Positions 1 through 11,471 of a DNA stretch of 64,000 bases are shown here, piece by piece. Below the pieces are notes generated by a model, which was not told where the DNA came from, ran no database searches, and was given only the letters and a program-made list of their open reading frames with translations. How positions within the stretch are numbered: the stretch's first letter is position 1; every line of letters begins with the position of its first letter. The DNA comes from Tetrastigma voinierianum (taxonomy: Eukaryota > Streptophyta > Magnoliopsida > Vitales > Vitaceae), in contig JAEQBH010005278.1 of assembly GCA_016808115.1 (NCBI GenBank), positions 186,001 to 250,000 on the forward strand, in the 5' to 3' direction. Made by a program: the position numbers and the translations under genes.

Positions 1-230
1 AGTTTGTTCGAGAGGTGTGTATTATCAAACTCCCGATATAGCGGAGTGTAAAATTATAATAATTTGAAGAAGCTAAATGAATTTGGAATTTGTTTAGAGT
101 AAGCTCCACCGTCTCTCAAGGGGTTTGTTGGGAGTGATCATGGTGTCAATAGTAGTGGAGCTGCGGCTAAGTGAGATCATAAGGATTAGAAGCAAGTGTT
201 GAAGAAGAAACATCTTTACAGATTGCATAT
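1..230. other. Unassigned left flank
   Basis: No reading frame or repeat in this stretch can be identified. It ends exactly where an LTR-like sequence beginning TGTAAGACCC starts. It could be the 3' internal end of a retrotransposon, but I see no clear polypurine tract, so this is left open. Confidence 0.3.
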
Positions 231-1423
231 TGTAAGACCCGAGAAATTCCAATTTCTTGAAAAATGGCAAAATCGTAATTTCGGTTACAAATCTGAAATT
301 TATTCTCTAGATCTCGGATGACGAAATGAATTGCACCGTTAGAATCGTCTCGTGAAATCTAGCTAGCACGTCGAATTTCGTCAAATTAGGGACGGTCGAG
401 ATTTACACGTTTTGAACATCGCGGTTCGGGTGCCATAAAACAATTTTCGATGCGACGAAAGTCACATATAACACGTACTCATGTGCCATGAGTGGTATGA
501 ATAGAGAAATGATGTAAATGGACAGCCGAGATAGAGCCGAATGTAAAAACTAGGAAAAGAAGGACAAAATGGTCATTTTTGGAATTGTTAAGTTAGAAAA
601 AGACAAAATAATCAATAGTGCTTGTCTTCTCCAAAGTGAAAGAGAGAAAAACATGAATTTAACGGAGGAGATGCGAGAGAGATTCGAAAAATTGATTTTA
701 GAAGGCACGACTTCTCTCTAAAATATCGCGTGTCAGACCCAGTCGGAGTCTTCGGGACAAGGAAAGGCTACTCTAGTGGGTGCGTTAATGGTGGTTCTGG
801 TTGAGGAGTTTGACAAACTCGTGAGGTAGGGGTTTCTCCTACTTGGGTTTACTTTGTTTAAGTGTATTTACAATGTTTAGTTGATTGTTTGTGAGTGGCC
901 GTTTGATCAGTCCAAAATCTTGGGACCGAATTGTTGGAAAATTTTTAGAGAGTTTGTACAGTCCATGGGTACATTTGGTTATTTTGTGTGATGAATTATG
1001 CTTTAAATCATGTATTTGTTTGTATGGGGTCGGAAATGGCCGTGAAACTCGGGTTCACTAAGTGAGCGGCCGATTAGTGATTTTAGGGTATAATCAACAG
1101 GGTTTCTATTCTCGAATAGTGTTCACAAAATATATTTTGTGAATTAATGTGTTTGGTCGAGTAATTCAAGTAGACTTGCTGTTGTTTGATCATTAAGCCC
1201 ACGTGAGCTAATTTTGATGTGATGAAGTGCGAAATTACATAACATGGTTGTGTGATTTAATTTTTATGTGAATATATGCGTGTTTATATATTTGCATGTG
1301 TTATAGGCGTAATGGAATTGGCATCATGCATTCCATATGCCTTTGGGACACCTGGGACGGTAGGAGTGAGTGCATGAGATGAGTCTAGAAAATGGTTTCG
1401 GAGGGTTACTAGAACTAAAAATG

Positions 1424-1500
1424 ATCGGAGGGTAGTCATCTGAAATATCGATAGTCGGAGGCAGTGATTGATATATATATACATCGGAGGGTTGTCCACA
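1424..1500 (+). repeat. Short interspersed TCGGAGGG motif repeats inside LTR
   Basis: Three spaced copies of a TCGGAGG-containing motif (two followed by GTAGTC or GTTGTC) lie within 77 bases. The other family copy has a matching set of four or five at 30854-30990. Spacing is irregular, so this is an internal LTR motif cluster rather than a tandem satellite. Confidence 0.5.
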
Positions 1501-2510
1501 AACAAACATAATAATTCTCATACGAGGCTTAGGCGAGTGTGAGGGAATCGATGAGGACTCGGAGTGCAAGAGATGATTAGTTAAGACATTGAGTAGGATC
1601 ATGCATTTTGCTTGAATGTGTGTTTATTTGGAACATTGCATATGCACTTAAGGTGGAGAGTAGCCCACCCAGGGTGATTCCACTGCGAGCATTAGCTCAC
1701 CACAATCGATGGATATTCTTTTTGCACGTACGGGGTGATGAGGAGACGGCTCATCTGGCGGGGCTTTTTAGAAGAAAGCGGGATTGTGGCTTTGGGGTTA
1801 TGATGTATGACATATATTAGAATTCTCTAATTTTTAATATATGTGTTGTATAAAAATTTGAACTCTTGAAACTATTGGATATAGTTGGATATATATGTTT
1901 TATGAGTATTGTTTATGGGCTAGTGATTCGGTTTTACTCGGGTTATTGTTATATTGATGTTGGGACCGGGTTATATGCGAGGGTTTGTATTTGGGTAGAG
2001 CTCACTGTACAAAGGGGCTACGCCCAGATTTTCGTCGAAAAAATGTCGAGGTCACGGAGCATTCATGGAAACGTCAGCCCGGGCGGGTTGACGGGTGGTC
2101 AGCGAACCCTGGGTTTGATCACGAAGCAGTATCGAGCTTAGGTATACGAATACCTAGGGAGCTCGGTTGGTGTCCATAGCCGCCAGGAGTGGTTTGAGTC
2201 ACCAGAAATATAGGCATATGAAACCTAGAGATTGAGGATTTGGGCTTAGGCCGTAGTCGACCAAGGCTGTCCCACCACTTCGGGTGGTTTGATGTTCGGT
2301 TTAGGTATGAGATTACCTAGGAAATCACGGGACAAAACTAGGACACTGCATGCATGTGTTTGGTGTGTTTTATGTGATTTGATGAATTTTTTGTGTGAAT
2401 GATGATTATAACATGAATTATGTGTTATGAAATGTTGTGTGCTTAGTGAGTTAGCACATAGGAAACTTTTGGGAGTTTTACGGTGAGTAAAGCGGAAGAA
2501 TAAAATAAAG

Positions 2511-2871
2511 AAATAAATTTTTAGAAATTTATTTGAGTGTTGAATAAATAAATTTTAATAAATTTGAGATTGAACCGCTAGGGTTAGTGTGTTATAGAAG
2601 GAGGCTTTGAAATTACGGACCATTTTCAATTAAATGAAAAAAAATAAACAAAATAAATTTTAAGCAATTTATTTGGTTTATTGAGAAATAGAAAAAATAA
2701 ATAAATAAATAAAGGTGGATAGAATTTTTTTTTACAATGTAAGCGGAAAAGAAATTAAGAAAATAAATTTTAAAATTTATTTGGTTATGAGTGAAAGAAA
2801 ATAAATTTCTAAGGTTTTACAAGTTGTAAAATTGAAGAAAATAGATAAAATAAATTTTTATAAAATTATTT
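2511..2871. repeat. Array of five AT-rich palindromes
   Basis: Near-perfect inverted repeats of the form AAATAAATTTT-N-AAATTTATTT occur at 2511-2534, 2544-2563, 2651-2674, 2761-2782 and 2847-2871. Several are followed by TTGGTTTAT or TTGAGTRTT and separated by A-rich spacers, as if one hairpin-bearing unit of roughly 70-110 bases had been duplicated. It lies inside the LTR-like copy. Function unknown. Confidence 0.6.
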
Positions 2872-3229
2872 GAGTATTATGGAAAATGAAAAAAAAAATA
2901 GATGTATGTATATTTTTTTTTAATTTTCCAGTAGATGGAAATGTAAAAAAAAAATGAAACGAAAAAAAATAATAATAATAAATTTGGTGCAGAAAATGAT
3001 TTGGGCTCTTGCAGTGTATTCTGAAAGGCATTGTATTGTGATATAGTGTGCTGATGTGCAAGAGAGGTGATTGTATTGCAAGAAGGAGTGTGCGATGGAG
3101 TCGAGTGTATTAAATAGAAATGGTTGGTATTGAAGAAGTATTATGGTATTTTATTTGCTGTCCCGGGTCTTTGGGGCGATGGGAGGCGTGTTACGTACTC
3201 ACGAGAGTGTATTAATTGAAAAGGGCATA

Positions 3230-3545
3230 GGAAGCCGGTTGTATCGCAATCCTGGCGGAGTCTTGGGGCGGGCGTGGGCGGCCCAGGAGCGGAGCCGCGG
3301 GCGGCTGGGGCGCGCGAGGCCAGCGCCTTGAGGAGTCTTTGGGGCGCGCAGGCGGCCAAACGAGTGGGCGCGGGCGGCGCGCCTGGCCGCGGGCCGGGAG
3401 GCCTTGGCGCCGGCAAGCGGCGTGGGCGCGCCTGTGAGCTTGGTGCGGGGGCCTGTCACCGGCGACGGGGGCCGCAGGGCGCGCGCGGCACGCGAGGCAC
3501 GGGGCGCGCGGGGCGCGCGGCTGGGCGTCTTCTTGGGCCCGGCAA
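3230..3545. other. Very GC-rich, CpG-dense island inside the LTR
   Basis: About 300 bases are composed almost entirely of G and C, with many GCGCG and GGCGCGCC strings, between AT-rich flanks (2500-3000 and 3655-3800). Overlapping open frames on both strands come from the lack of AT-rich stop codons; their products are low-complexity Ala, Arg, Gly and Pro, so I do not call a gene. The second family copy (29632-31660) ends before the matching position. Confidence 0.6.
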
Positions 3546-4070
3546 TTTATGCACGCCAGTGCACCCCGGCACAATTTTTCACCGACTTGACTTCGTGCGA
3601 TCTGAGTCAATTTTGGACATTGTTCGTCAGACAGGTTCATAGTGCCCATTCATCATAAAAATTTAAATTTTTTTTATTCAATTAAATAAAAATGAAATAA
3701 AAATCAAATAAAATTAGACAAAATTTTCGAAAAATAAAAATTTTCAAAAATAAAATTTCGAAAATAAAATTTTTGTTGAAAACAATATTTTAAATGCAAA
3801 ATTGATTGCCTTGCATTACCTGTAAATGCAAGGACAATGTGTATACACTGATTTATGTGTATGATTAGTGTCTCAGGGCTGTGTTTATGCCTTAGAATCT
3901 TGTATTGAATTTAACTTGCCATCGAGCGTCTGAGATGGCTAGTCGAGGATGAGGGACGTGAGGCGTCCACGGGGTATTGGTCGGGCACCACCAGTGTTTG
4001 ATCGGCGAGGCTTTCTTGGTGTGGGTATTCTGTTCTTGTCGCCTGAAATTTGGTATGGTAGGTAGGCTAA

Positions 4071-5855
4071 TGCATCCACGCACATAGGTTGTGGCCCAGT
4101 GCTAGAGAATGGGTAGGCTTAGGCCACCCAGGAGCCAGTAGCAAGCTAAGAGATCCGTAATTTATCTTAGAAAATTGTGAGACCTGTCGTTTCTATAACT
4201 AATGACAAATCACATTGTCGCAATATCAATTTAAAATCTACTAATAATTAACTTAAAATCTCATATCATGATATTATCTCGAATAACACTAACAAATAGA
4301 CCTCAGTGGTCATCCACTAACAAAAACGACCTCAGCGGTCTCATCGAATATCAATAAGGTTTCATCAAGCAAATTTATCCAACTCAACTATTTAAAATTT
4401 ATCGATTTAGCTTGAATAAATTAACCCGATAACCAGAGTTAATTCACCATGGAATATACGGAAACTTAGACTCTCACATTCACCAAATAAACAAAATAAT
4501 AATCCATTACATGTTTCAAATAGAACCCAGTGATCGAAATGCAGGATTCTCGCTCTACGTACACTTACGAAGGAGGAAATCCTTGAGGGTGAGATAATAC
4601 GTGGTAAAATATATCACCATACTTGTGAGGCTAGGTACTCAGGCCGGCTCACGAGGATGGTTATGTAATCAATCAATCCGTACATAGGTTATGCAGCAAA
4701 TAGCGCGATATGAGCAACTGATATCAAATGAAGTTTAGAGGTTTGAAATCTGATATCAGTTTACCATTGAGAATCAGGTACATTCCTTTTTAACTTTATA
4801 CGGAATCAGTGCATTTCGACGAAGATTCGTAGAAACGGTAAGTTGCGCTACGGAGTTTACCACTATCTCTAGGAAGGCCGCGGCTTTGCCCGCACCCAGG
4901 GAGAATTACTATGTGCACATAACTTTGATGACCTCCCGAAATCAGTTGGAAACTGCATGATTCATACCATCAATGACATTAACGATTACAAGTTATAGCG
5001 GACCGTGCTCGGCGTACATGAATATAACACCAAATCTGATAAGGAGTTAGCTGGCCAGGTGCTCGGCATGAATATTCATCGAGGACCACGTGACTTGTGG
5101 CATATGACAAATTCAATTCAATGAATGCTTTTTCGAATAAAGTGCTTAATCATAGTCGATTACTACGATCAAGTCAAACAATGAAAACACCGCTATACAT
5201 TTCGAAGGTGCAAGTACGGTATTATAAATTTACTCACCTCCTATTAGTCGAGGCTCGGCTGGAAATTTATTCACCACTGAGCGTATGAGCCTTCCCCAAT
5301 ACGTTTGCTCAAGGAGTACTCAAAGTTTTTGAAAGAGCTAATCAGGAATAATTTACCTCGATGAAATATTTCTCATAAGAAATTTGTTCTTCAAACCCTA
5401 CATCCGAAAGTCATACGTCCTTTGGAATTCTACTCGTCAAAGAGAAATTCAAAGATGAATAGAAAGGATTTCCTTCTCTTATTCCAATTTATACTAGGGT
5501 ATCTATTAGGAAAATTACCTTTTTACCCTATTTCATTAAATTAATTAATTAATTACTAATTGAATTACCATTATTATCGTCCTTTCATTAAAGCAATTAA
5601 TTAATTATTACCATTATTATTTTCATAGCGTCTTTTCATTAAAGTAATTAATTAATTTCTAATTGAATTACCATTATTATTTTCATAACGATACAATTGA
5701 ATTATCATTATTTCCATAACGTCTAATTCAATTTATATTATTAACCTCATATGCCTATAAATTCCTATAATTATTATAAATTCATGATGGACCTTAAAAC
5801 ACCTAAAACTAAATTCCATGAAAAAAAATCATTTAAAAAATGTTTAGGGTGTTAT
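4071..5855 (-). repeat. 3' LTR of the chromovirus (left copy)
   Basis: It aligns along its whole length to 9640-11419, sharing for example the ATATCACCATACTTGTGAG string and the ACTATGTGCACATAAC string. The copies differ by many small indels. The right end GGGTGTTA is the reverse complement of the TAACACCC LTR start. Confidence 0.8.
5530..5765. repeat. AT-rich tandem units within the LTR
   Basis: Units of roughly 50-60 bases, built from TTTCATTAAA, AATTAATTAATT, AATTGAATTACC and ATTATTATTTTCATA, are repeated about four times with variations. A partly eroded version is present in the other LTR at 11085-11310, so the array predates the element's insertion. Confidence 0.55.
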
Positions 5856-5869
5856 TCGCCCACATATAA
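5856..5869 (-). promoter_or_regulatory. Candidate polypurine tract of the chromovirus
   Basis: On the minus strand the bases just upstream of the 3' LTR read ATATGTGGGCGAA. This is purine-rich and correctly placed for plus-strand DNA priming, but short and interrupted by C. It is supported mainly by position. Confidence 0.4.
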
Positions 5870-6545
5870 AAATTAGGTCATCGAATTTATTAAAGTGTGT
5901 ACCTTATCGCTCGAAGGATGAGGATATTGTCCTTCATGTTGCTCACTCTCCCGGTACACTCCTACTGCCGTGATTACCTTGAACCTTTACCATAAATTTA
6001 TTTCTTTGTTTCTCGGCTTCACAGCTGTCCCATCCGCTATAGGTATGGTGTTACCTCTTCATATAATGAGATCCTTATCAACCTCAATCTCTGATGAAAA
6101 GTGTGAGACGGATGAGGCGACGTACTTAGTAACATTGAGATGTGAAGCACTAAATGCACATGGCGAAGTTAGAGTAGCTAATCTGTAAGATACATTGCCA
6201 ACCACATCAATATCTCAAATGTACTATATATCTCGGTGTCAGGCTTCCTTTCTTCGAGAATCTCATCACTCCCTTCATGGAGATGTTGTTTTTAAGGAAA
6301 ACGTGATCACCCACACCAAGTGTACATCCGAGTCTCCTCGGATCGGCCATAACTCTTTGTGGCAGAAGAGTCGTCCTCATTCTCTCTGTGAATAATAGGT
6401 ACTTTCGAAGTTTCTGCGATCGACTCACGGACAGCTACGATTCTCTATCACTGCCTCCGTCCAAACCGAGAAGGTGACCTACATTTCACGTCCATAGAGT
6501 GCCTCATATGAAGCTAAATTCAATCATTAGAGATGGTATTTGTTA

Positions 6546-7221
6546 TTATAAGCGAGCTACACGAGAAGCTGAATATTTTCCCTGACTACCTCGAAATCCA
6601 TAACACACATCGGAGCATATCCTCGAAGTACGGGTAATAAGTTCATTTGCCCATATGTCTACGAGGATGGAAGGTTGAAATCGGTTGTGCAAAGGCTTCT
6701 TGAAGTTTACGCCAAAACCTCGAGGTGAGCCCCGTGGACCTCGTCGAATCTTATGGACAACGGCACTCAGGTGCGAGTGCTCTTTATCTTGTCCGGATAC
6801 ATGTTGCATCTTGTGCCCTTAGTATAAAGTGGTGTACTTGACTAAGAAGTGAGGCGGTTTCGATCAATCATCATTATAACCCGGATCAAATCATGCCCCT
6901 TATGAGTCTTTGGTAACCCAACCACGAAATCCATAGTAATTCTCTCCGTTTCATTGAGTATTAGCGACTCCTGTGAAGACCTGTGGGTCTCTGGTGCTTT
7001 CGAAGATTGACTTGTTGTCATGTCAAACATGATGCCATCTTGTGCCACATCCTTTTCATCCCATTCACCCAATACATACCTTTAACATCCTGGTACATCT
7101 TGGTGACTCCTGGATGAACACTATAAGGTGCATTATGGGCTTCTGAATCCTTTGTCTTAACCCGTCTACATCGGGCACACGATCCCATTTCCTCGTCACC
7201 GGTACGCGTCCACGATTTCAA
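6546..7221 (-). pseudogene. Integrase remnant (chromovirus pol)
   Basis: Minus-strand fragments in more than one frame carry recognisable integrase pieces. HNAPYSVHPGVTKMYQDVKG matches the zinc-binding N-terminal part that normally holds the HHCC motif. ERITMDFVVGLPKTHKGHD matches the start of the catalytic core and contains the first catalytic Asp. A weaker fragment at 6546-6809 covers the distal core. Stops and frame changes separate them, and I see no full D-D-E set. The order after RNase H is as expected for Ty3/gypsy pol. Confidence 0.75.
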
Positions 7222-7344
7222 ATCGGGATGTCACGTCCCTTCTTTTATCTTAGTCTCCCTCAATTTAATAAAGGAAGGATCCTTATCTTGGATTTGGCCT
7301 TGATCTCATCAATCGATAAGGGCCTCCACAGAAGCTGTGCGAAA

Positions 7345-7760
7345 CTAATCCACAGGACTCTGTAACTTAGCGTACTCCCAGTAAAGCAAATCCTCAGCTC
7401 CTTCAACATACTCCTCTTGTATCTTGAAATATGTCGCTAGGCTTGCCATGGACTTCTGCCAAGCATTAGCCACCACATTGGCTTTCCCGGGATGATATAA
7501 ATACGCGATCATAGTCTTCCCGGTAACTTCACCGCCCGTCTCCTGCACTTTTGAGATTCAAATCTCTCTATTCTTGAATGTATTGAAGGCTTTTGTGATC
7601 AGATGTAAATCTCACTTCGCCATATAAGTAGATGTCTCCATCTTCAGTGCAAAATCCTTTCTTAGCCATCTCCGAGGTCATGTGTGAGATAATTCAACTC
7701 ATGTCTCCTCAGCCCCCATGCGGATGCATGCTATTACCTTCCCATTGCGCATGAGAAACC
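7345..7760 (-). pseudogene. RNase H remnant (chromovirus pol)
   Basis: The minus strand encodes YHPGKANVVANAWQKSMASL at 7345-7548, the conserved end of the Ty3/gypsy RNase H domain; chromoviruses usually read NVVADALS here. Broken pieces of the upstream part, including a TDHKSL-like region, lie up to about 7760 in other frames. It would degrade the RNA strand of the RNA-DNA hybrid. It is not functional here because of stops and frameshifts. Confidence 0.7.
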
Positions 7761-7979
7761 TGACCCGATCACTGCAGGCATCCTGTTACTTGTCATACCT
7801 CCACCCGATGCGTAGGTAATGCCTTCTAACCTTTGGAGACGATGGTTAAGCGTCATAAGTTTAAAACTTTGCTCACGGAGTGTCATCCGCCAAATTTTAC
7901 TTGCTTCTGATCGGTAGTGTCGGTGGAGCGAGATATTATGGAAAAATCTTTCCTGAATCTCTTGCGTATCTATCATACC

Positions 7980-8709
7980 CGAGAAAACTATGTATCTCGA
8001 TCACATTGGAGTCTGGCCGGTTAGACCTTTGCCACACCTTAACCCGGATCCACACAGACACCCTCCTTGCTTATCACATACTTTGAAGCTCACCTTTATT
8101 AAGCCAGAAACTCACATTTAGACATTTTGCATACGGAGTTGATGTGTTCTAAGTGCAGTACAATCTGAGGTGTTCCCCATCTTCCGCATGACTTTTCGAA
8201 TAAATCGAGATATCATCTATAAACACCACCACAAATTTATCCGAGATGGGTTTGAAAACCGGTTCATCAAATCCATAAGCGCGGCTGGTGCGTTAGTCGA
8301 CAACCCGGTAATACCGGGAACTCATAATGACCAGGAGTCCCGAATGCGATTTGGGTATATCTTCCCTCCTTATCTTCGGCCCATTAGTAACCGGACCGAA
8401 GGAATTAAATCTTTAAAATGGCGGCCTGTGTTGGTCAAACAAATCATCTATTCTGGGAAGTGGATACCTATTCTTGATTGTTACCTTATTCAACTGTCGG
8501 TAATCAATAAACATCCTCATAGTCCCATCCTTTTTCTTCACAAATAACCGGTGCACTTGCGGTGAACTACTTAGTCCTAATAAAGCCTTATCCAACAATT
8601 CTTGCAACTGCTCTTTCAACTCTTTCAATTCAGTGGGTGCCATACGGTATGGTGCAATAGATATAGGATTTGTACCAGGTAACAAGTCAATATTAAACTC
8701 AATTTCCAC
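7980..8709 (-). pseudogene. Reverse transcriptase remnant (chromovirus pol)
   Basis: The open stretch 8413-8709 encodes the fingers region: a PYRMAPTELKELKEQLQELL segment, then FVKKKDGTMRMFIDYRQLN and the PLPRIDDLFDQ motif. Further on, in another frame, DKFVVVFIDDISIYS carries the catalytic Asp pair (FIDD, 8212-8223). The FIDD variant of YMDD and the VTIKNRYPLPRIDDLFDQ string are typical of Tekay-like chromoviruses. The palm between the two blocks is broken by frameshifts, so this is a fossil polymerase. Confidence 0.85.
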
Positions 8710-8899
8710 ATGCAGTTACTAATCACAGTGAAAATGCGTCGGGAAAGACATCGAGTAATCCCCTCTGGCAGGTATATCTCCCAAGTGAAATTCTAGCATC
8801 TCTCACATGAGCTAAAGACCCTGTGACCCTTCTTAAGTAGCCTCTGGGTGCTATAGGCGAAATCAGGTCTTGGGGCTTCCATTATGAGTCTTTGGAAAA

Positions 8900-9010
8900 C
8901 GAGCTCGAGTACTCCCCAATGGTTTGAGCGTTATCTTCTTTCTATAACAATCATTGGTTATAGTTGTGTGATATTCCATACCTAAGATAACATCAGAAGC
9001 TCAGTATAAC
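8900..9010 (-). pseudogene. Protease C-terminal remnant (chromovirus)
   Basis: The minus strand reads DVILGMEYHTTITND followed by CYRKKITLK, resembling the end of the gypsy aspartic protease domain (usually a VILGMDWL-type string). The catalytic DSGA motif was not located. Between here and the primer site (9010-9622) I find no gag motif. Confidence 0.5.
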
Positions 9011-9622
9011 AATTCAATCAAATCGACATATAATCTGCTATCCCTATCATTTATCTCATGTGATCTGTACATATGGTTCACCTCGACTATTTCTGCTCCC
9101 AAGTGAATTTGTGCTAATAGCTAAGGGATTTTCCATTATCATTTTACCCTTGTTTAATTTCTTAGCATAAGATGGGAATCTGAAATGAGTGAGTGGCTCT
9201 GGATCAGTGCTGCTTGGCTTGTTCGTTTTGTACATGTATTATCCGATTGGTGGAACATTCAGCCTCACTCTGTACTCTACGCCTCGATCTAGGGGTGAAT
9301 TTATCTCCATCTCGATTCGATCTTGATGCCTGAGACTTCACATCGGCATCCCGGCAGCTATCCCTCGGATCATAGATCTCCGCTTAGCCCTTGGCGGTGG
9401 TCCACGTCTCGAAGTGCATGTATTGTCTTCTTGGTGGCATTATGACAGCGAGAAAACAAAATGATACTTAGATTCTGATACATATGAGAGTGCTTAAACT
9501 TTTCATCTATAGGATACCACGAAATTAACTATATGATGACATACAAAGACAATTTGGAATCCTATGCTCCATGGTGTCACATTTATCATTTACGAATAAC
9601 ATCCCCGAGTTCTTTTAAAACT

Positions 9623-9636
9623 TGGCTCGATACCAA
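9623..9636 (-). promoter_or_regulatory. Primer binding site, initiator-Met tRNA type
   Basis: On the minus strand TTGGTATCGAGCCA follows the LTR end after a two- or three-base spacer. The standard plant initiator-Met primer site begins TGGTATCAGAGC; one base is missing here. Its place inside the right-hand LTR fixes the element's orientation as minus. Confidence 0.75.
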
Positions 9637-9639
9637 CTT

Positions 9640-11419
9640 TGTCACATCCACTTTTATAGAAAATTTGTGTGGCTAGGGAATGGGTAGGCTTAAGGCCACA
9701 CAAAAACCCAGTAGCAAGCCTAAGTCCATAATTTCTCAAGAAAATTCGACCAAGACCTATTCATTTCTATAACTAATGACAAATCTGTTATTATGATATC
9801 AATCTAAAATCTACTAATAATTAACTCAAAATCTCATATCATGATATTATCTCGGAAATAACATAACAAATAGACCTCAGTGGTCATCCACTAACAAAAA
9901 ACGACCTCCATGGTCTCATCAAAAATATCAATAAGGTTTCATCGAAAACAAAATTTATCCAACTTCAACTATTCAGAGTTGCTCGATTTAACCAAATAGT
10001 GTGATAGCAAGTTAAATCACCATGGAGCCTTAAAACTTAGACTCTCATTCACGAATAAAACTAAAGTAATAATCCATTACATGTTTCAAATAGAATCCAA
10101 GTGAGAGTCAAGAAATGCCTGGATTCTCTTTCTCTGTCTACCACGAAAAGGAAATCAGCAGGGTGAGATAATACTGTGAGTAAAATATATCACCATACTT
10201 GTGAGAAGCTAGGTACTCAAGGCCCGACTCACGAGGATGGTTATGCTAAATCAATCTATCCAGGTAGGTTTCACGTGAATAGCGATATGAGCTGACAATA
10301 TCAAGTAAGATTTAGGGTTTGAAACACGAAATATAGTTTACCATTCGGGAATCAGTACATTCCTTTTTAACTTTATCTTTGGAATCAGGTACACATTTTC
10401 GATAAAGATCAGAGTAGGACGGTAGGGTTCTACACCTAGAGTTTTACCACCTCTAGGAAGGCATGGCTTTTGCCGCACGGAGGGGGTACTATGTGCACAT
10501 AACTGAGTGACCTCCCATCAGGTTAAACTACGTGATTCATACCATCAATGACATTAACGATTCTGATTATAGTGTAGGTACTTCGTATGCAACAAGAGAT
10601 AACACCAAATACAATAAGAGTTAGTGTAGGTACTTTCGGCATGAATATTCATCGGGACCGTGACTTGTGGCATATGTGCAAATTCAATTCAATAGATGCT
10701 TTCGAACAAGGGTCTTAATCATGATCAATTTTTACGATCAAGTCAAACAATGAAAACACCGCTATACATTCGAAGGTGCAAGTACGATGATATAAATTTA
10801 CTCACCTCTCTATTAGTCGAGCTCAACTAGGCTATTCACCTGAGCGTGTGAGCCTTCCCCAACTTCGTTTAACTCGAAAGTACTCAAAGAGTTTTGAAGA
10901 GCTAATCAGAATTTCACCTCAATGAAATATTTCTCATAGAAATTTGTTCTTCAAACCCTAGATCTGAAAGCCGTACATCCTCTGGAATTCTACCCGTCGA
11001 AATTCAAAGATGAATAGAAATGATTTATTCTCTTATTCGAATTTATACTAGGGTATACATTAGGAAAATTACCTTTTACCTATTTCATTAAATTAATTAA
11101 TTAGTACTAATTGAATTACCATTATTATCGTATTTCATTAAAATGAATTAATTAATTATTACCGTGTATTTTCATAGCACGTCTTTTCATTAAAGTAATT
11201 AATTGAACACTATTCAGGAAATTATATTCTTCTTACTACATGTGATCTGAGGTGAATTATCATTATTTCCATAACGTCTAATTCAATTATCATTATTATT
11301 TTCATAACGTATGCCTATAAAAATTCCTATAATTATTATAAATTCATGATGGACCTTAAAACACTAAAACTTAAATTCCATGAAAAAAAATCATTTAAAA
11401 AAATGTTTGGGGTGTTACA
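9640..11419 (-). repeat. 5' LTR of the chromovirus (right copy)
   Basis: Pair of 4071-5855. On the minus strand it starts TGTAACACCCC at 11419 and ends GGATGTGACA at 9640, next to the primer site. Length is about 1.78 kb, with many small indels relative to its partner. Confidence 0.85.
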
Positions 11420-11471
11420 CATATCATGTGATTTCATGATAAACTGATGATTTCTATGTTACCTACGCATT

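Larger units (their letters stand above)
231..4070 (+). mobile_element. LTR-like repeat, copy 1 (Tekay-like family, probable solo or partial LTR)
   Basis: The sequence starts TGTAAGACCCGAGAAATTCC, and the same start recurs at 29632. The two copies align over about 2 kb, including the TCGGAGGG repeats, the conserved tract before the CATGCATTCC string near 1327, and the GTCGAAAAAATGTCG string near 2034. A TG start with a GACCC run is typical of plant chromovirus LTRs, so the family name is inference. The segment holds a hairpin array (2511-2871), a GC-rich island (3230-3545) and AT-rich tracts (3655-3800). The right end is set only by the neighbouring element at 4071, so the true LTR end is unknown. 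I see no gag or pol motif inside. Confidence 0.55.
4071..11419 (-). mobile_element. Minus-strand Ty3/gypsy chromovirus-like retrotransposon, degraded
   Basis: Two direct repeats of about 1.78 kb (4071-5855 and 9640-11419) flank 3.8 kb of internal sequence. Read on the minus strand, the LTR starts TGTAACACCCC. An initiator-Met-type primer site adjoins the inner side of the right-hand LTR, and protease, reverse transcriptase, RNase H and integrase remnants follow in that order. The reverse transcriptase motifs (KKKDGTMRM, VTIKNRYPLPRIDDLFDQ, VVVFIDDIS) are chromovirus-like. The internal region is too short for a complete gag-pol and no gag was found. I could not find an exact target-site duplication. 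Confidence 0.85.

Noticed and set aside
3141..3658. Several long overlapping frames on both strands in the GC island
   Set aside because: They overlap on opposite strands, have low-complexity Ala/Arg/Gly/Pro content and exist because stop codons are rare in GC-rich DNA.
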